Source: Terrimonas sp937888905 (GTDB lineage: Bacteria; Bacteroidota; Bacteroidia; Chitinophagales; Chitinophagaceae). From it: DNA of 64,000 bases. Every line of letters begins with the position of its first letter. Within the stretch, counting starts at the first letter, position 1. Positions 20,101 through 27,112 of this stretch are shown piece by piece. A program made the translations under genes and the position numbers. The notes beneath the pieces are model-generated. The model saw only the letters and a program-made list of their open reading frames with translations, was not told the DNA's origin and made no database searches. Where the stretch lies: contig CALATA010000014.1 in NCBI GenBank assembly GCA_937888905.1, positions 310,001 through 374,000 of the forward strand, written 5' to 3'.

Positions 20101-21560
20101 ATGGCGAAAGCCACTGTTTGAGCCATCGGTTTAAACATTTTGCCTTCAACACCTATCAACGCAAAGAGCGGTAAGTATACAATCAGTATTATAATTTCTC
20201 CGAAGGCCGCACTGTTCCTGATTTTAGACGATGCTGTATAAACTTCAGCATCCATCTCAGGCTGTGTAAGCCGCGGCTTTCCCGGAAATAAATTGCTCTC
20301 TGTAAGCCGGAAAATTATTGCTTCAACAATAATTACTGCGCCATCTACAATCAAACCAAAATCTATAGCGCCCAAACTCATTAAGTTACCTGAAACTCCA
20401 AAGGTTCTCATTAATGCAAACGCAAAGAGCATTGCTAAGGGTATCACGGATGCTACCAACAAACCAGCTCTCCAGTTACCAAGTAATAAGACAAGTACAA
20501 AGACTACAATCAAACCCCCTTCAAGCAAGTTCTTTTTTACAGTACCGATGGTTCTGCCTACTAATTCTGTCCTATCTATAAACGGTTCGATAACTACGCC
20601 TTCAGGCAATGACTTTTGTATTTGCTTCATCCTCTCTTTTACATTAGCAATTACTTTATTGAAATCTTCGCCCTTCAACATGAGTGTAATACCTGCGACT
20701 ACTTCGCCTTCTCCGTTACGCGTAACTGCACCGTACCTCGTAGCACTTCCAAATTGAACTGTAGCTACGTCTCTTATCAATATTGGAGTTCCACTGACAT
20801 TTTTAATAACAATCTTCTCTATATCTGTAAAGGTTTTTACCTGACCTATGCCTCTAATGAAATAGGTATTGCTGCGCTGCTCAATATATGAACCACCTGT
20901 GTTTGCATTGTTGTTTTCTAAAGCGGTGAACACTTCGGGTATTGTGATGTTCACTGAATTGAGCCTGTCGTTATCAACTGCTACTTCGTACTGTTTTACG
21001 TATCCGCCCCAGCCACTTACTTCTGCAACACCTTCCACTCCTGCTAACTGTGTTCTTACAATCCAGTCCTGAATAGTTCTTAAATCTGTTGGGGAATATT
21101 TATCAGTATATCCTGGCTCAGTATGGACGGTGTATTGATAAATCTCTCCAAGTCCTGTGCTGATTGGGGCAAGTGATAACTTGCCCATTCCTTCAGGAAT
21201 AACTTCCTGTGCTTCTTTAAGCCTTTCACTTACTTGTTGCCTTGCCCAATAAACGTCTGTGTTATCGTGGAAAACAAGTGTGACTACAGATATACCAGAA
21301 CGGGAAATGGAGCGTTTTTCGACCATTTCCGGAATGTTTGCCATAGCTAATTCTACTGGGGCTGTAATGAACTGCTCTACTTCCTGTGCTCCTAAGTTTG
21401 GAGCTTGTGTAATGATCTGCACCTGGTTATTGGTAATATCTGGCACTGCATCAATTGGAAGTCTGGAGAGTGAGTACCCCCCCCAAATAACCAACGCCAA
21501 TACGAAAAAACCAATTACAAGTTTATTTTTTATGGAGAAATGTATAATCCTGTCTAACAT
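17184..21560 (-). CDS. czcA: CzcA-type RND heavy-metal permease fused to a TolC domain
   Basis: 1458 aa. Residues 1 to about 1040 are a complete HME-RND pump: an N-terminal helix, the VDAVPDITNNQVQI porter start, the transmembrane-4 motif (DFGLIVDGAVIIVEAI), the GGQFIPTLEEGDL motif and twelve helices. Residues about 1045-1458 begin with an internal signal-like segment (KLPLLLLFTCIFQF) and form a TolC/OEP domain. The fusion is known in Bacteroidota and would cover the inner- and outer-membrane parts in one polypeptide, or be processed at the internal signal. It lies between the small membrane protein and czcB genes. Intact, unlike the cusA of the first system. Confidence 0.9.
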   Translation of the reverse strand: MLDRIIHFSIKNKLVIGFFVLALVIWGGYSLSRLPIDAVPDITNNQVQIITQAPNLGAQEVEQFITAPVELAMANIPEMVEKRSISRSGISVVTLVFHDNTDVYWARQQVSERLKEAQEVIPEGMGKLSLAPISTGLGEIYQYTVHTEPGYTDKYSPTDLRTIQDWIVRTQLAGVEGVAEVSGWGGYVKQYEVAVDNDRLNSVNITIPEVFTALENNNANTGGSYIEQRSNTYFIRGIGQVKTFTDIEKIVIKNVSGTPILIRDVATVQFGSATRYGAVTRNGEGEVVAGITLMLKGEDFNKVIANVKERMKQIQKSLPEGVVIEPFIDRTELVGRTIGTVKKNLLEGGLIVVFVLVLLLGNWRAGLLVASVIPLAMLFAFALMRTFGVSGNLMSLGAIDFGLIVDGAVIIVEAIIFRLTESNLFPGKPRLTQPEMDAEVYTASSKIRNSAAFGEIIILIVYLPLFALIGVEGKMFKPMAQTVAFAILGAFILSLTYVPMMSALFLSKSTVHKKTISDKIMNALHRVYEPALRTVLKWKITTVLIAFVLFIISLLVFNNMGGQFIPTLEEGDLTVEISMSQGTSLTQTVDMFSKAEKILKKQFPEVKQVVTRIGSSEIPTDPMPIERADMMVAMKPKEDWTSAETKEEMMEKMEKALSILPGIRVEITQPMQMRFNELLSGIRQDVAIKIFGDDIDILSQQANKISKLIAPVNGVGEPFVEKVAGLPQVAVEYNRDKMAQYGLSIKDVNMILQTAFAGNVAGVVFEGEKRFDLVVRLNRALREDIRNIENLYIPLPSGNKVPLNQVASIEFKDAPAQVSRENGKRRIYVGFNVRGRDVESTVEEIQAKLDKQLKLPVGYYLTYGGEFQNLQEAKARLSIAVPVALLLILVLLFVTFKSIPQTLLIFTAVPLSAIGGVFALLIRGMPFSISAGVGFIALFGVAVLNGIVLIGYFNQLKKEGVEDINTRVMEGTKVRLRPVIMTAAVASLGFLPMALSTGAGAEVQKPLATVVIGGLLTATLLTLFVLPSLYVLASKKLKRVKMKIKPDKLPLLLLFTCIFQFGKINGQTPNPVLSNLIQQARINNPQLRRSSLEIQQTRTLQNTAVDLPKTTFSITQDPTSGGNIDNSIGISQSFSLPSVYKTQRKVYQQQTKLAEANKRVTETEIIRDIKLSYYNYLYTFERLRLLNDLDSIYTDFFNKAEVRYKVGETSNLEKLTAQNQTFEIRLQKKEALADLKVYETLIRQLTSITGEIAIDTTDRTFYYTEYIQIDTATSQNPMLVYQQQNIAVASARVSLEKTKWLPEFSVGYNHQYLFKGFNPADINRSYFPGTRIAGVELGMSLPLFTKPYRARVEAEKLNVAIAQQDLNRVQWQLTSEYQSAFQQYLKHKERVDYYQSEGIKVADEQIRIARFAFSKGEISYVEMVQNLTQAMQIKLQHLQALQQLNEAVINIKYLKGQE

Positions 21561-21568
21561 TGTAAAAT

Positions 21569-21697
21569 TTATGTGGATATTAATCTGTAATACTTCAGGA
21601 TTGCTGCTATTATGCCTATTAGGGCGATTACACCGAACACTATGCTAAAAACAGTGAAAAACATTTTTTTGCTTTTCGACCATTTGTGACTTGCCAT
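21569..21697 (-). CDS. Small single-pass membrane protein in the Czc operon
   Basis: 42 aa from the ATG at 21697 (MASHKWSKSKKMFFTVFSIV); an earlier start would add a charged segment without support. A basic head is followed by one transmembrane helix (FSIVFGVIALIGIIAAILKY). It ends eight bases before czcA, so it is probably co-transcribed. Small proteins of this kind sometimes accompany RND pumps as accessory subunits, but no family was recognised. Confidence 0.5.
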   Translation of the reverse strand: MASHKWSKSKKMFFTVFSIVFGVIALIGIIAAILKYYRLIST

Positions 21698-21813
21698 TTT
21701 TCGGCTATACTCTTTTCTATTCGGTCTTAGTCGGGAGTTTGGCATAAGGCAGACAACAATCAATTAACAGATAGAACTACGGATCGTAATTCTATAATCT
21801 ATTTGATGTTATC

Positions 21814-22119
21814 TTAACATTGGGGAGGCTGTAGAACAGCTCGGGTGTATGACGATGGGAGAAAGCAACGTTGATGATCGTAATGCTTTAATACAGGTGC
21901 AGGTATTGTTGAAACCGGAACTATTTTAGCAATAACCACAAAGCCTACACAAGATGAACAGGAAAAGAAAGGGGAACAAGTGCCTTCCTGCTTAATAGGA
22001 TGGTTTTGTGACGTGGATGAGTTGGTTTGGTCTGCGCCGCAATTGTCCGTTGTGCAGCAGGGTACAAAGACCGCTACCGCAACGATGATGAGCAATATGA
22101 AGGCGAACCATTTTTGCAT
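21814..22119 (-). CDS. DUF6660-like small Cys-rich exported protein
   Basis: 101 aa from the ATG at 22119 (MQKWFAFILLIIVAVAVFVP). The hydrophobic N-terminus ends in CC, followed by a short polar region and a Cys cluster (CSPFFSCSSC). This layout matches small DUF6660-type proteins often found beside CzcCBA genes in Bacteroidota. It is probably periplasmic or membrane-anchored and may bind metal through the Cys residues; that is inference. It lies between the fur and czcA genes on the same strand. Confidence 0.55.
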   Translation of the reverse strand: MQKWFAFILLIIVAVAVFVPCCTTDNCGADQTNSSTSQNHPIKQEGTCSPFFSCSSCVGFVVIAKIVPVSTIPAPVLKHYDHQRCFLPSSYTRAVLQPPQC

Positions 22120-22169
22120 TGTTCGCAAAGATAACAAAAGAAAACATGCAATAGTATTGCAATGTTAGT

Positions 22170-22589
22170 TTAGGATGAACATTTCTGACATAAACCCTTG
22201 ATTACCATATTTATTTCTTGGGTTGTGAACTTTTCTGGCAAGTCAACAAAAGGAATAGTATTGTCTGCCAAACAATATGTTCTTTGGCACTTAGTGCAGT
22301 GGAAGTGGACATGCAAGTCTTTAAGGTGGCATTCGCAGCCGTCAATACAGAGGGCATACTTAAGAGCCCCCGTTCCATCATCTATGCGGTGAATTAAATT
22401 GTGGGTTTCAAAAGTTTTAAGCGTCCGATACAGCGTTATTCTATCTGCTTTTGCAAATGAATTTTCCAACTCACTAAGGCTAATTGCTGCCTCTTGCTTT
22501 GATAAGACATCCATGACTAAAAGGCGCATAGCAGTGGGTTTTACTCCTTTGTCCGCTAACTTAAGTTCCATTTCATTTTCCATATCCAA
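22170..22589 (-). CDS. Fur-family transcriptional repressor (Zur-like)
   Basis: 139 aa. The N-terminal winged helix (VKPTAMRLLVMDVLSKQ; DRITLYRTLKTF) is followed by the dimerisation domain with the metal-binding pattern HVHFHCTKCQRTYC and a closing Cys pair (GLCQKC), the structural zinc sites of Fur/Zur proteins. As the first gene of the metal operon it most likely represses its own transcript and the downstream czc genes until zinc or a similar metal is in excess. A possible -7 box (TAAATTTG on the minus strand, 22635-22642) lies upstream. The exact metal sensed cannot be read from sequence. Confidence 0.85.
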   Translation of the reverse strand: MDMENEMELKLADKGVKPTAMRLLVMDVLSKQEAAISLSELENSFAKADRITLYRTLKTFETHNLIHRIDDGTGALKYALCIDGCECHLKDLHVHFHCTKCQRTYCLADNTIPFVDLPEKFTTQEINMVIKGLCQKCSS

Positions 22590-22722
22590 ATTTTTTTACG
22601 TTTACCCGCAAAAGCCAAACCCTGTGCTGTACTACAAATTTAATCAATATTTCGTGCTGTGACTTGGTGGTAAAGACATGTGTATTTAAAATTTACGTTA
22701 TATGATTTATCTCCTGATATCG

Positions 22723-22730
22723 TATCTTTA
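22723..22730 (+). promoter_or_regulatory. Putative -7 box of the structured RNA, copy 2
   Basis: TATCTTTA, one base off the TAnnTTTG consensus, lies at the same distance from the first RNA hairpin as TATCTTTG in copy 1. Conservation of this box between diverged copies supports transcription starting near 22737. Confidence 0.45.
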
Positions 22731-22737
22731 CGCAAAT

Positions 22738-22921
22738 ATTTCTTGAAGCGTTTTTGCTTTAAGTCCTGCACTGAAACTTAGGAACTTTCAAAGGTAACGG
22801 GACATAAGTGGAAAACGCTCATGCTACGGCGTGGGCGCACTTATTCGTTACCGGGTTTCCTAAGACCTCAGTGCGGTAAGCTGTTGCCTGCGCTATTTTT
22901 TTACGGGCAGCAAGTCAAACG
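22738..22921 (+). ncRNA. Structured RNA, copy 2
   Basis: The same nested stems as copy 1: the 5' hairpin starting at 22742, the outer GCACTGA (22768-22774) with TCAGTGC (22868-22874), CTTAGGAA with TTCCTAAG, and an apical GCTCATG/CGTGGGC hairpin. The inner stem reads GGTAAC with GTTACC where copy 1 has GGCAA with TTGCC, a compensatory change. The 3' hairpin again carries a seven-T stretch. It is followed about 25 bases later by the 72-aa gene. Sequence is most conserved in the paired cores and the loop CTACGG. Class unknown. Confidence 0.7.
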
Positions 22922-22945
22922 AAACCGGATTAAAAGTAATGTACC

Positions 22946-23164
22946 ATGACTTCAGCCGATCACTTCCCCAATTTTGACTACAATGCGGGACAATTATCTA
23001 AGTTTCTTGCTGCAAGTGATTTTTTCACCATTATGCTAAAAAACGGGGACATTATTCATTTTACTCCTAAAGATGTACCAGCATTCATGCAATGGTTAGA
23101 AAAAAACAAAATACCGAACATTAGGTTAGCAGAAAGCTGGATAGTTTCGACAAAAAAGAAATAA
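22946..23164 (+). CDS. 72-aa conserved protein of the RNA-linked module, copy 2
   Basis: Begins MTSADHFPNFDYNAGQLSKF with the central FFTIMLKNGDIIHFTPKDV segment shared with the 74-aa protein at 8361. Most differences from copy 1 are conservative, which argues for selection on the protein. No export signal. The gene lies between the structured RNA and the DUF6843-like gene, the same order as in copy 1. Function unknown. Confidence 0.75.
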   Translation: MTSADHFPNFDYNAGQLSKFLAASDFFTIMLKNGDIIHFTPKDVPAFMQWLEKNKIPNIRLAESWIVSTKKK

Positions 23165-23277
23165 AATTCTCTTTGCACGGTCTCGGGTTACTTCCACACT
23201 TATACATCGCTCACCAAAGCTTTCCTATTCAAGATGTTAATCAACCCCGACGTATTATAAAAAACAAGTCCCATTCA

Positions 23278-23715
23278 ATGAAGGATTCCCATCGCATAAT
23301 ACTCATTTTGGCCGGCGTCATTGTAGTTTTTGGCGCAATCTTTTTATTTATAGACTATTCGGAAAAAAGGGCCGATATGTATATCCTGCCGGATGGTTTC
23401 GACGGTCCTGCAACTATATTCTTTTCCGATCCTGGTGGCATACCTGAAAAGCAAAATGGAGAAAAACGCATTTTTGAAATTCCTTCATCGGGAATTTTAC
23501 ACACGCAAAGTATTTACAAAAGGAAATGGAATAGCTACTATGTAAAATCGGGGGACAAATTTAAACGATTAATGTACGGTAACGCAAGTATGGGAGGAAT
23601 GGCAGCCTACAACGATTTAGATAGTGTCTGGGTTCAAGAAATGAAAGTTTCTGAACTCGACATGAATGGTCGAAAATTAACTATTGTTACTATTATTGTA
23701 AAACGCAGACATTAA
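23278..23715 (+). CDS. DUF6843-like membrane-anchored protein (intact copy)
   Basis: 145 aa from the ATG at 23278, chosen because it aligns with copy 1 and directly precedes the membrane helix (IILILAGVIVVFGAIFLFID). The rest (EKRADMYILPDGFDGPATIF, EIPSSGILHTQSIY, NASMGGMAAYNDLDSVWV) looks like an extracytoplasmic beta-rich DUF6843-type domain. No enzyme motif is seen. It is the third gene of the RNA-linked module. Confidence 0.7.
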   Translation: MKDSHRIILILAGVIVVFGAIFLFIDYSEKRADMYILPDGFDGPATIFFSDPGGIPEKQNGEKRIFEIPSSGILHTQSIYKRKWNSYYVKSGDKFKRLMYGNASMGGMAAYNDLDSVWVQEMKVSELDMNGRKLTIVTIIVKRRH

Positions 23716-23762
23716 CGCGTTAAGTTTTTCAAAGACAATAATAATAATAATAATACATTAAT

Positions 23763-23820
23763 AAGCCACTTGAAAGGATTAGTGTTATACCTGTAAACAT
23801 TTCTTCCTTCCAAGTGGCTT
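23763..23820. terminator. Long inverted repeat, probable two-way terminator
   Basis: AAGCCACTTGAAAGGA (23763-23778) pairs with TCCTTCCAAGTGGCTT (23805-23820), 16 bp with one mismatch and a 26-base loop. It lies between the convergent ends of the DUF6843-like gene and the minus-strand gene at 23835, just after a short AAT microsatellite. It could equally be a relic of an insertion. Confidence 0.45.
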
Positions 23821-23834
23821 TGCTGCGCTACTGA

Positions 23835-24122
23835 CTACTTAGGACTAAGCGCCTTCAGTTTTTCACTGAGTTCAGTCAAGCCCGCTTTAGTAAGATACTC
23901 GTCAGCAATTACGTGCAATTCCTCTAACGCTTCCTTAGGAATACTTTCCAGCAATGCAGATGATTTATCATCGTCTTTAGCCGTCAATCCGCGCTTGAGA
24001 ACACTGTGCAATAACAATATGTTCTTGCGGGAGATCCTCATGTCAATCTTCACTCTTTCACTCATGCCAGGGATACTGAGAATAGTATCATACACTTTGG
24101 CTACATCACTTGTTGTTAGCAT
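23835..24122 (-). CDS. Hypothetical protein near mobilization genes
   Basis: 95 aa, soluble, mostly helical and charged (VKIDMRISRKNILLLHSVLK; IPKEALEELHVIADEYL). No known domain recognised. It faces away from the primase and mob genes and its position suggests it belongs to the mobilizable element. A small regulatory or accessory protein is possible. Confidence 0.6.
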   Translation of the reverse strand: MLTTSDVAKVYDTILSIPGMSERVKIDMRISRKNILLLHSVLKRGLTAKDDDKSSALLESIPKEALEELHVIADEYLTKAGLTELSEKLKALSPK

Positions 24123-24279
24123 AATCCCACGTTTTTAATTTAAACAATAACTCACTGTACAAAAGTAAATAACAAGGCTATCTGCATCCTCATCAAAATA
24201 TGATGAGGATAGGTTAATCCCATATCGCCTGGTTAACTTCGCTTAGAGGAACTGAATGTGCGTTTGAAAAAGTGTGTTT

Positions 24280-25176
24280 ATGGATTTCAGGAACAAAAGG
24301 CTTTCCGTTAGCGAAGCCAAAGAAATAGACATTGTGTATTTCCTGTCAAGTTTAGGTCATGAACCTGCTAAAATCAGGAACAACGATTATTGGTATTTTT
24401 CACCACTTCGGGACGAAAAAACGCCGTCGTTCAAAGTCAACCGTAGACTGAACCGATGGTACGATCATGGCCTCGGTAAAGGTGGTAACTTGGTTGATTT
24501 TGCCATCCTGTATCATGGCTGTACGGTTTCTGAATTGCTACAGAATTTAAGCGGTAATCTTTCCCTTCAAAAGCCTTCACTTCATCAGTCTTTTACCCAA
24601 CCCGAAGCACAGAATCAGATAAAGGTTCTAGGTGACTTTATACTTTCCTCGACTGCCCTTTTAAGGTACTTACAGCAACGCCGCATACCTATTGATATAG
24701 CTGACCGCTATTGTCGGGAAGTTCGGTACGAACTCAATGGAAAAGTTTATTACGGGATAGGCTTTAAAAACGACCTGGGAGGTTTTGAAATACGCAACCC
24801 ATATTTCAAAGCCAGCAGTTCGCCAAAGGGAATCACCACCCTTGATAACAGCGCCGATGAGGTTATCGTTTTTGAAGGCTTTATAGACTTTCTTTCCTTC
24901 AAGGCTATCCATCGACAAGACCCCGAAGACCGCTTTGATTTTGCAGTGCTGAACTCAATATCCTTCTTTGAAACTGCACGCCCTTTTTTGGAAAAACACA
25001 ATGCGATCAGGCTTTACCTCGATAGAGACATTACAGGAAAAAATTGCAGCCAGTATGCACTCTCCCTGAGCAGTAAATACAAGGACGAAAGCAACCTGTA
25101 TCAAAACCACAAGGACTTCAACGACTGGATGGTGAATTTCGGCAAGCCGCAAAGGAAACATCAAAACAAAAGTTGA
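24280..25176 (+). CDS. Toprim-containing DNA primase-like protein of a mobile element
   Basis: 298 aa from the ATG at 24280. The N-terminal region resembles the zinc-binding domain of DnaG-type primases (YWYFSPLRDEKTPSFKVN; WYDHGLGKGGNLVDFAI) but without Cys ligands. The C-terminal half has a Toprim-like pattern: VIVFEGFIDFLSF with the acidic Glu, and LYLDRDITGKN with the DxD motif. Such proteins are common in Bacteroidota mobilizable elements and may prime replication of the transferred strand. It is followed by the mobilization genes on the same strand. Confidence 0.8.
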   Translation: MDFRNKRLSVSEAKEIDIVYFLSSLGHEPAKIRNNDYWYFSPLRDEKTPSFKVNRRLNRWYDHGLGKGGNLVDFAILYHGCTVSELLQNLSGNLSLQKPSLHQSFTQPEAQNQIKVLGDFILSSTALLRYLQQRRIPIDIADRYCREVRYELNGKVYYGIGFKNDLGGFEIRNPYFKASSSPKGITTLDNSADEVIVFEGFIDFLSFKAIHRQDPEDRFDFAVLNSISFFETARPFLEKHNAIRLYLDRDITGKNCSQYALSLSSKYKDESNLYQNHKDFNDWMVNFGKPQRKHQNKS

Positions 25177-25416
25177 AATAAGTGATAAGAGAACAGTAAG
25201 AGCCGCTGAGCTGCTTTAAAGCGCTTTAGCCTCTTATACGCTTTGGAGCCTTTCAATGTCTAAAAGAGGTTCTAAAAGCAGAGAGATTGCAACTTTCCCG
25301 CAATCGGCCAGATGAACGGTTGTTAAACAACCGGATCTGGCTGCCCATCACTCGGAACTCGTGGGCAGGGTGTCTGAAAGGTGAAAATGAGTTTGAAAAC
25401 GTGAAAATGATCAGTG

Positions 25417-25806
25417 ATGAAAGAACAAAATTCAAACAGGACACGCATTATCGGGCTGCGTCTGACACCCGATGAGTATGCTAAAATTGAAAAGAAGTGG
25501 AAGGCTTCTACCTGTCGAAAGCTAAGCGATTATGTACGTCGAAGCCTGTTCGATAAACCCGTTGTAACAACCTACCGTAACAGCTCACAGGATGACTTAA
25601 TGGCAGAGCTTACCCGGCTTCGCAGCGAGCTAAATGCAGTAGGAAACAACTTCAATCAAGCTGTTAAAAAGCTCCATACACTCAGCCAGATCGCTGAATT
25701 TAAAAGCTGGTTGATAGCGTATGAAGTGGAGAAAAATATCCTTAGCAATAAGGTAGATGAGGTCAGAATAAACGTAAAAAAAATACTGGAAATATGGTTG
25801 CAGTGA
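25417..25806 (+). CDS. MobC-like relaxosome accessory protein
   Basis: 129 aa. It starts with a ribbon-helix-helix-like DNA-binding segment (RIIGLRLTPDEYAKIEKKWK; KLSDYVRRSLF) and continues with the helical LRSELNAVGNNFNQAVKKL that is typical of the bacterial mobilization protein family. It should bind near oriT and help the relaxase. It overlaps the relaxase gene by 13 bases, as is usual for this pair. The oriT is probably within 25177-25416, though no nick site could be identified by eye. Confidence 0.8.
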   Translation: MKEQNSNRTRIIGLRLTPDEYAKIEKKWKASTCRKLSDYVRRSLFDKPVVTTYRNSSQDDLMAELTRLRSELNAVGNNFNQAVKKLHTLSQIAEFKSWLIAYEVEKNILSNKVDEVRINVKKILEIWLQ

Positions 25807-27101
25807 TCAAGCCTGGCCACTCTATGCACCGTATTTTCAACTACAATGAGAACAAAGTTAAAGAAGGTGTAGCAGAGTGCATCGGAGCAGAAAATTTTCC
25901 GCTGAATGCTGATGAAATGAGCCTTAAGATTAAGTTAGGTTATCTGCTGAAAAGGACAGAACTGAGAGAGAATGTTAAACGAAACAGCGTACATATTTCC
26001 CTCAATTTTGACCCTTCGGAAACACATTTGAGCAAGGAAAAGTTGATGGGAATCGCCAACGTCTATATGCAGAAATTAGGCTTTGGAGAGCAGCCTTATC
26101 TTGTTTATCAGCACCATGACGCAGGTCACCCGCATATCCACATAGTCACCACTAACATCCAGCCTAACGGCAATCGTATTGACCTGCATCACCTCGGCAT
26201 TCGCAAGTCAGAACCTGCAAGAAAAGAGATTGAAAAAATGTTTGGTCTTGTAGTGGCCGATGCCCATGCAAGAAAGCAGGCATTCAGGTTAAAACCTATT
26301 GATGCAAAGAAGGTACAATACGGGCGTACAGAAACAAAAAGAGCTATCACCAATGTACTCGATTCGGTATTGTTCAAATATCACTACACCAGTCTGCCGG
26401 AGCTAAATGCAGTATTGAAACAGTACAATGTACTGGCGGATCGGGGCAGCGAACATTCAAGAATTTTTCAAGGTGGAGGATTGGTTTACCGCATATTGGA
26501 TGAGGATGGAAAGCCGGTAGGCGTACCAATAAAAGCCAGTGACTTTTATAATAAGCCCACACTGAAATTTCTGGAAGAAAAATTTACTCTCAATGATGCC
26601 AAACGACAACCATTTAAAAGCCGCGTAAAAAATGAAATAGACAGGTTGTTTATTGGTAAAACGCCAACACTGGACGAACTGGTAAATCAACTCGAAAGAA
26701 AGGGCATACACGTTGCCTTGCGTCAAAATGATGCCGGGTTGATATATGGCATAACCTACGTAGATCATCAGACCAAAACTGTCTTCAACGGAAGTGCATT
26801 GGGTAAGCAATACAGTGCCAAAGCCATACAGGAACGATGCGGCTTGAAAGAAGTGATGAAGTCAGAGTTATTACCACAGGTAGCTCAAAAAGCAGGCAAA
26901 GCTACACAGCCTACGCAAGTGACCGACCGCGACGTTAAAACGCTTCCCCAGGATCATATGCCAGCTCCAATTAGCATCCCTGTTGGCAATGCACTGGATG
27001 CCTTGATACAACCCGACCAGGTAGCTGATTATATACCCGGTCAGCTAAAGAAAAAAGGCAAGAAAAGAAAAAGAAACAAGAACATTTCCAATAACCAATA
27101 A
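25794..27101 (+). CDS. Relaxase / mobilization nuclease (MobB-like)
   Basis: 435 aa. The N-terminal relaxase domain has the histidine triad HHDAGHPHIHIV near residues 105-116, needed for metal-dependent nicking at oriT, and NSVHISLNFDPSE upstream. The C-terminal half is a linker without a helicase domain and ends in a Lys-rich tail (KKKGKKRKRNKN). The nuclease would nick and pilot the element's DNA into a recipient using conjugation machinery of another element. The coupling protein gene follows 11 bases later. Confidence 0.85.
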   Translation: MVAVIKPGHSMHRIFNYNENKVKEGVAECIGAENFPLNADEMSLKIKLGYLLKRTELRENVKRNSVHISLNFDPSETHLSKEKLMGIANVYMQKLGFGEQPYLVYQHHDAGHPHIHIVTTNIQPNGNRIDLHHLGIRKSEPARKEIEKMFGLVVADAHARKQAFRLKPIDAKKVQYGRTETKRAITNVLDSVLFKYHYTSLPELNAVLKQYNVLADRGSEHSRIFQGGGLVYRILDEDGKPVGVPIKASDFYNKPTLKFLEEKFTLNDAKRQPFKSRVKNEIDRLFIGKTPTLDELVNQLERKGIHVALRQNDAGLIYGITYVDHQTKTVFNGSALGKQYSAKAIQERCGLKEVMKSELLPQVAQKAGKATQPTQVTDRDVKTLPQDHMPAPISIPVGNALDALIQPDQVADYIPGQLKKKGKKRKRNKNISNNQ

Positions 27102-27112
27102 AACGTAAAACA

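Noticed and set aside
23738..23756. AAT repeats as a CRISPR-like or phase-variable tract
   Set aside because: A short simple repeat in a gap, not in a gene or promoter; no spacer-repeat arrangement anywhere in the window.
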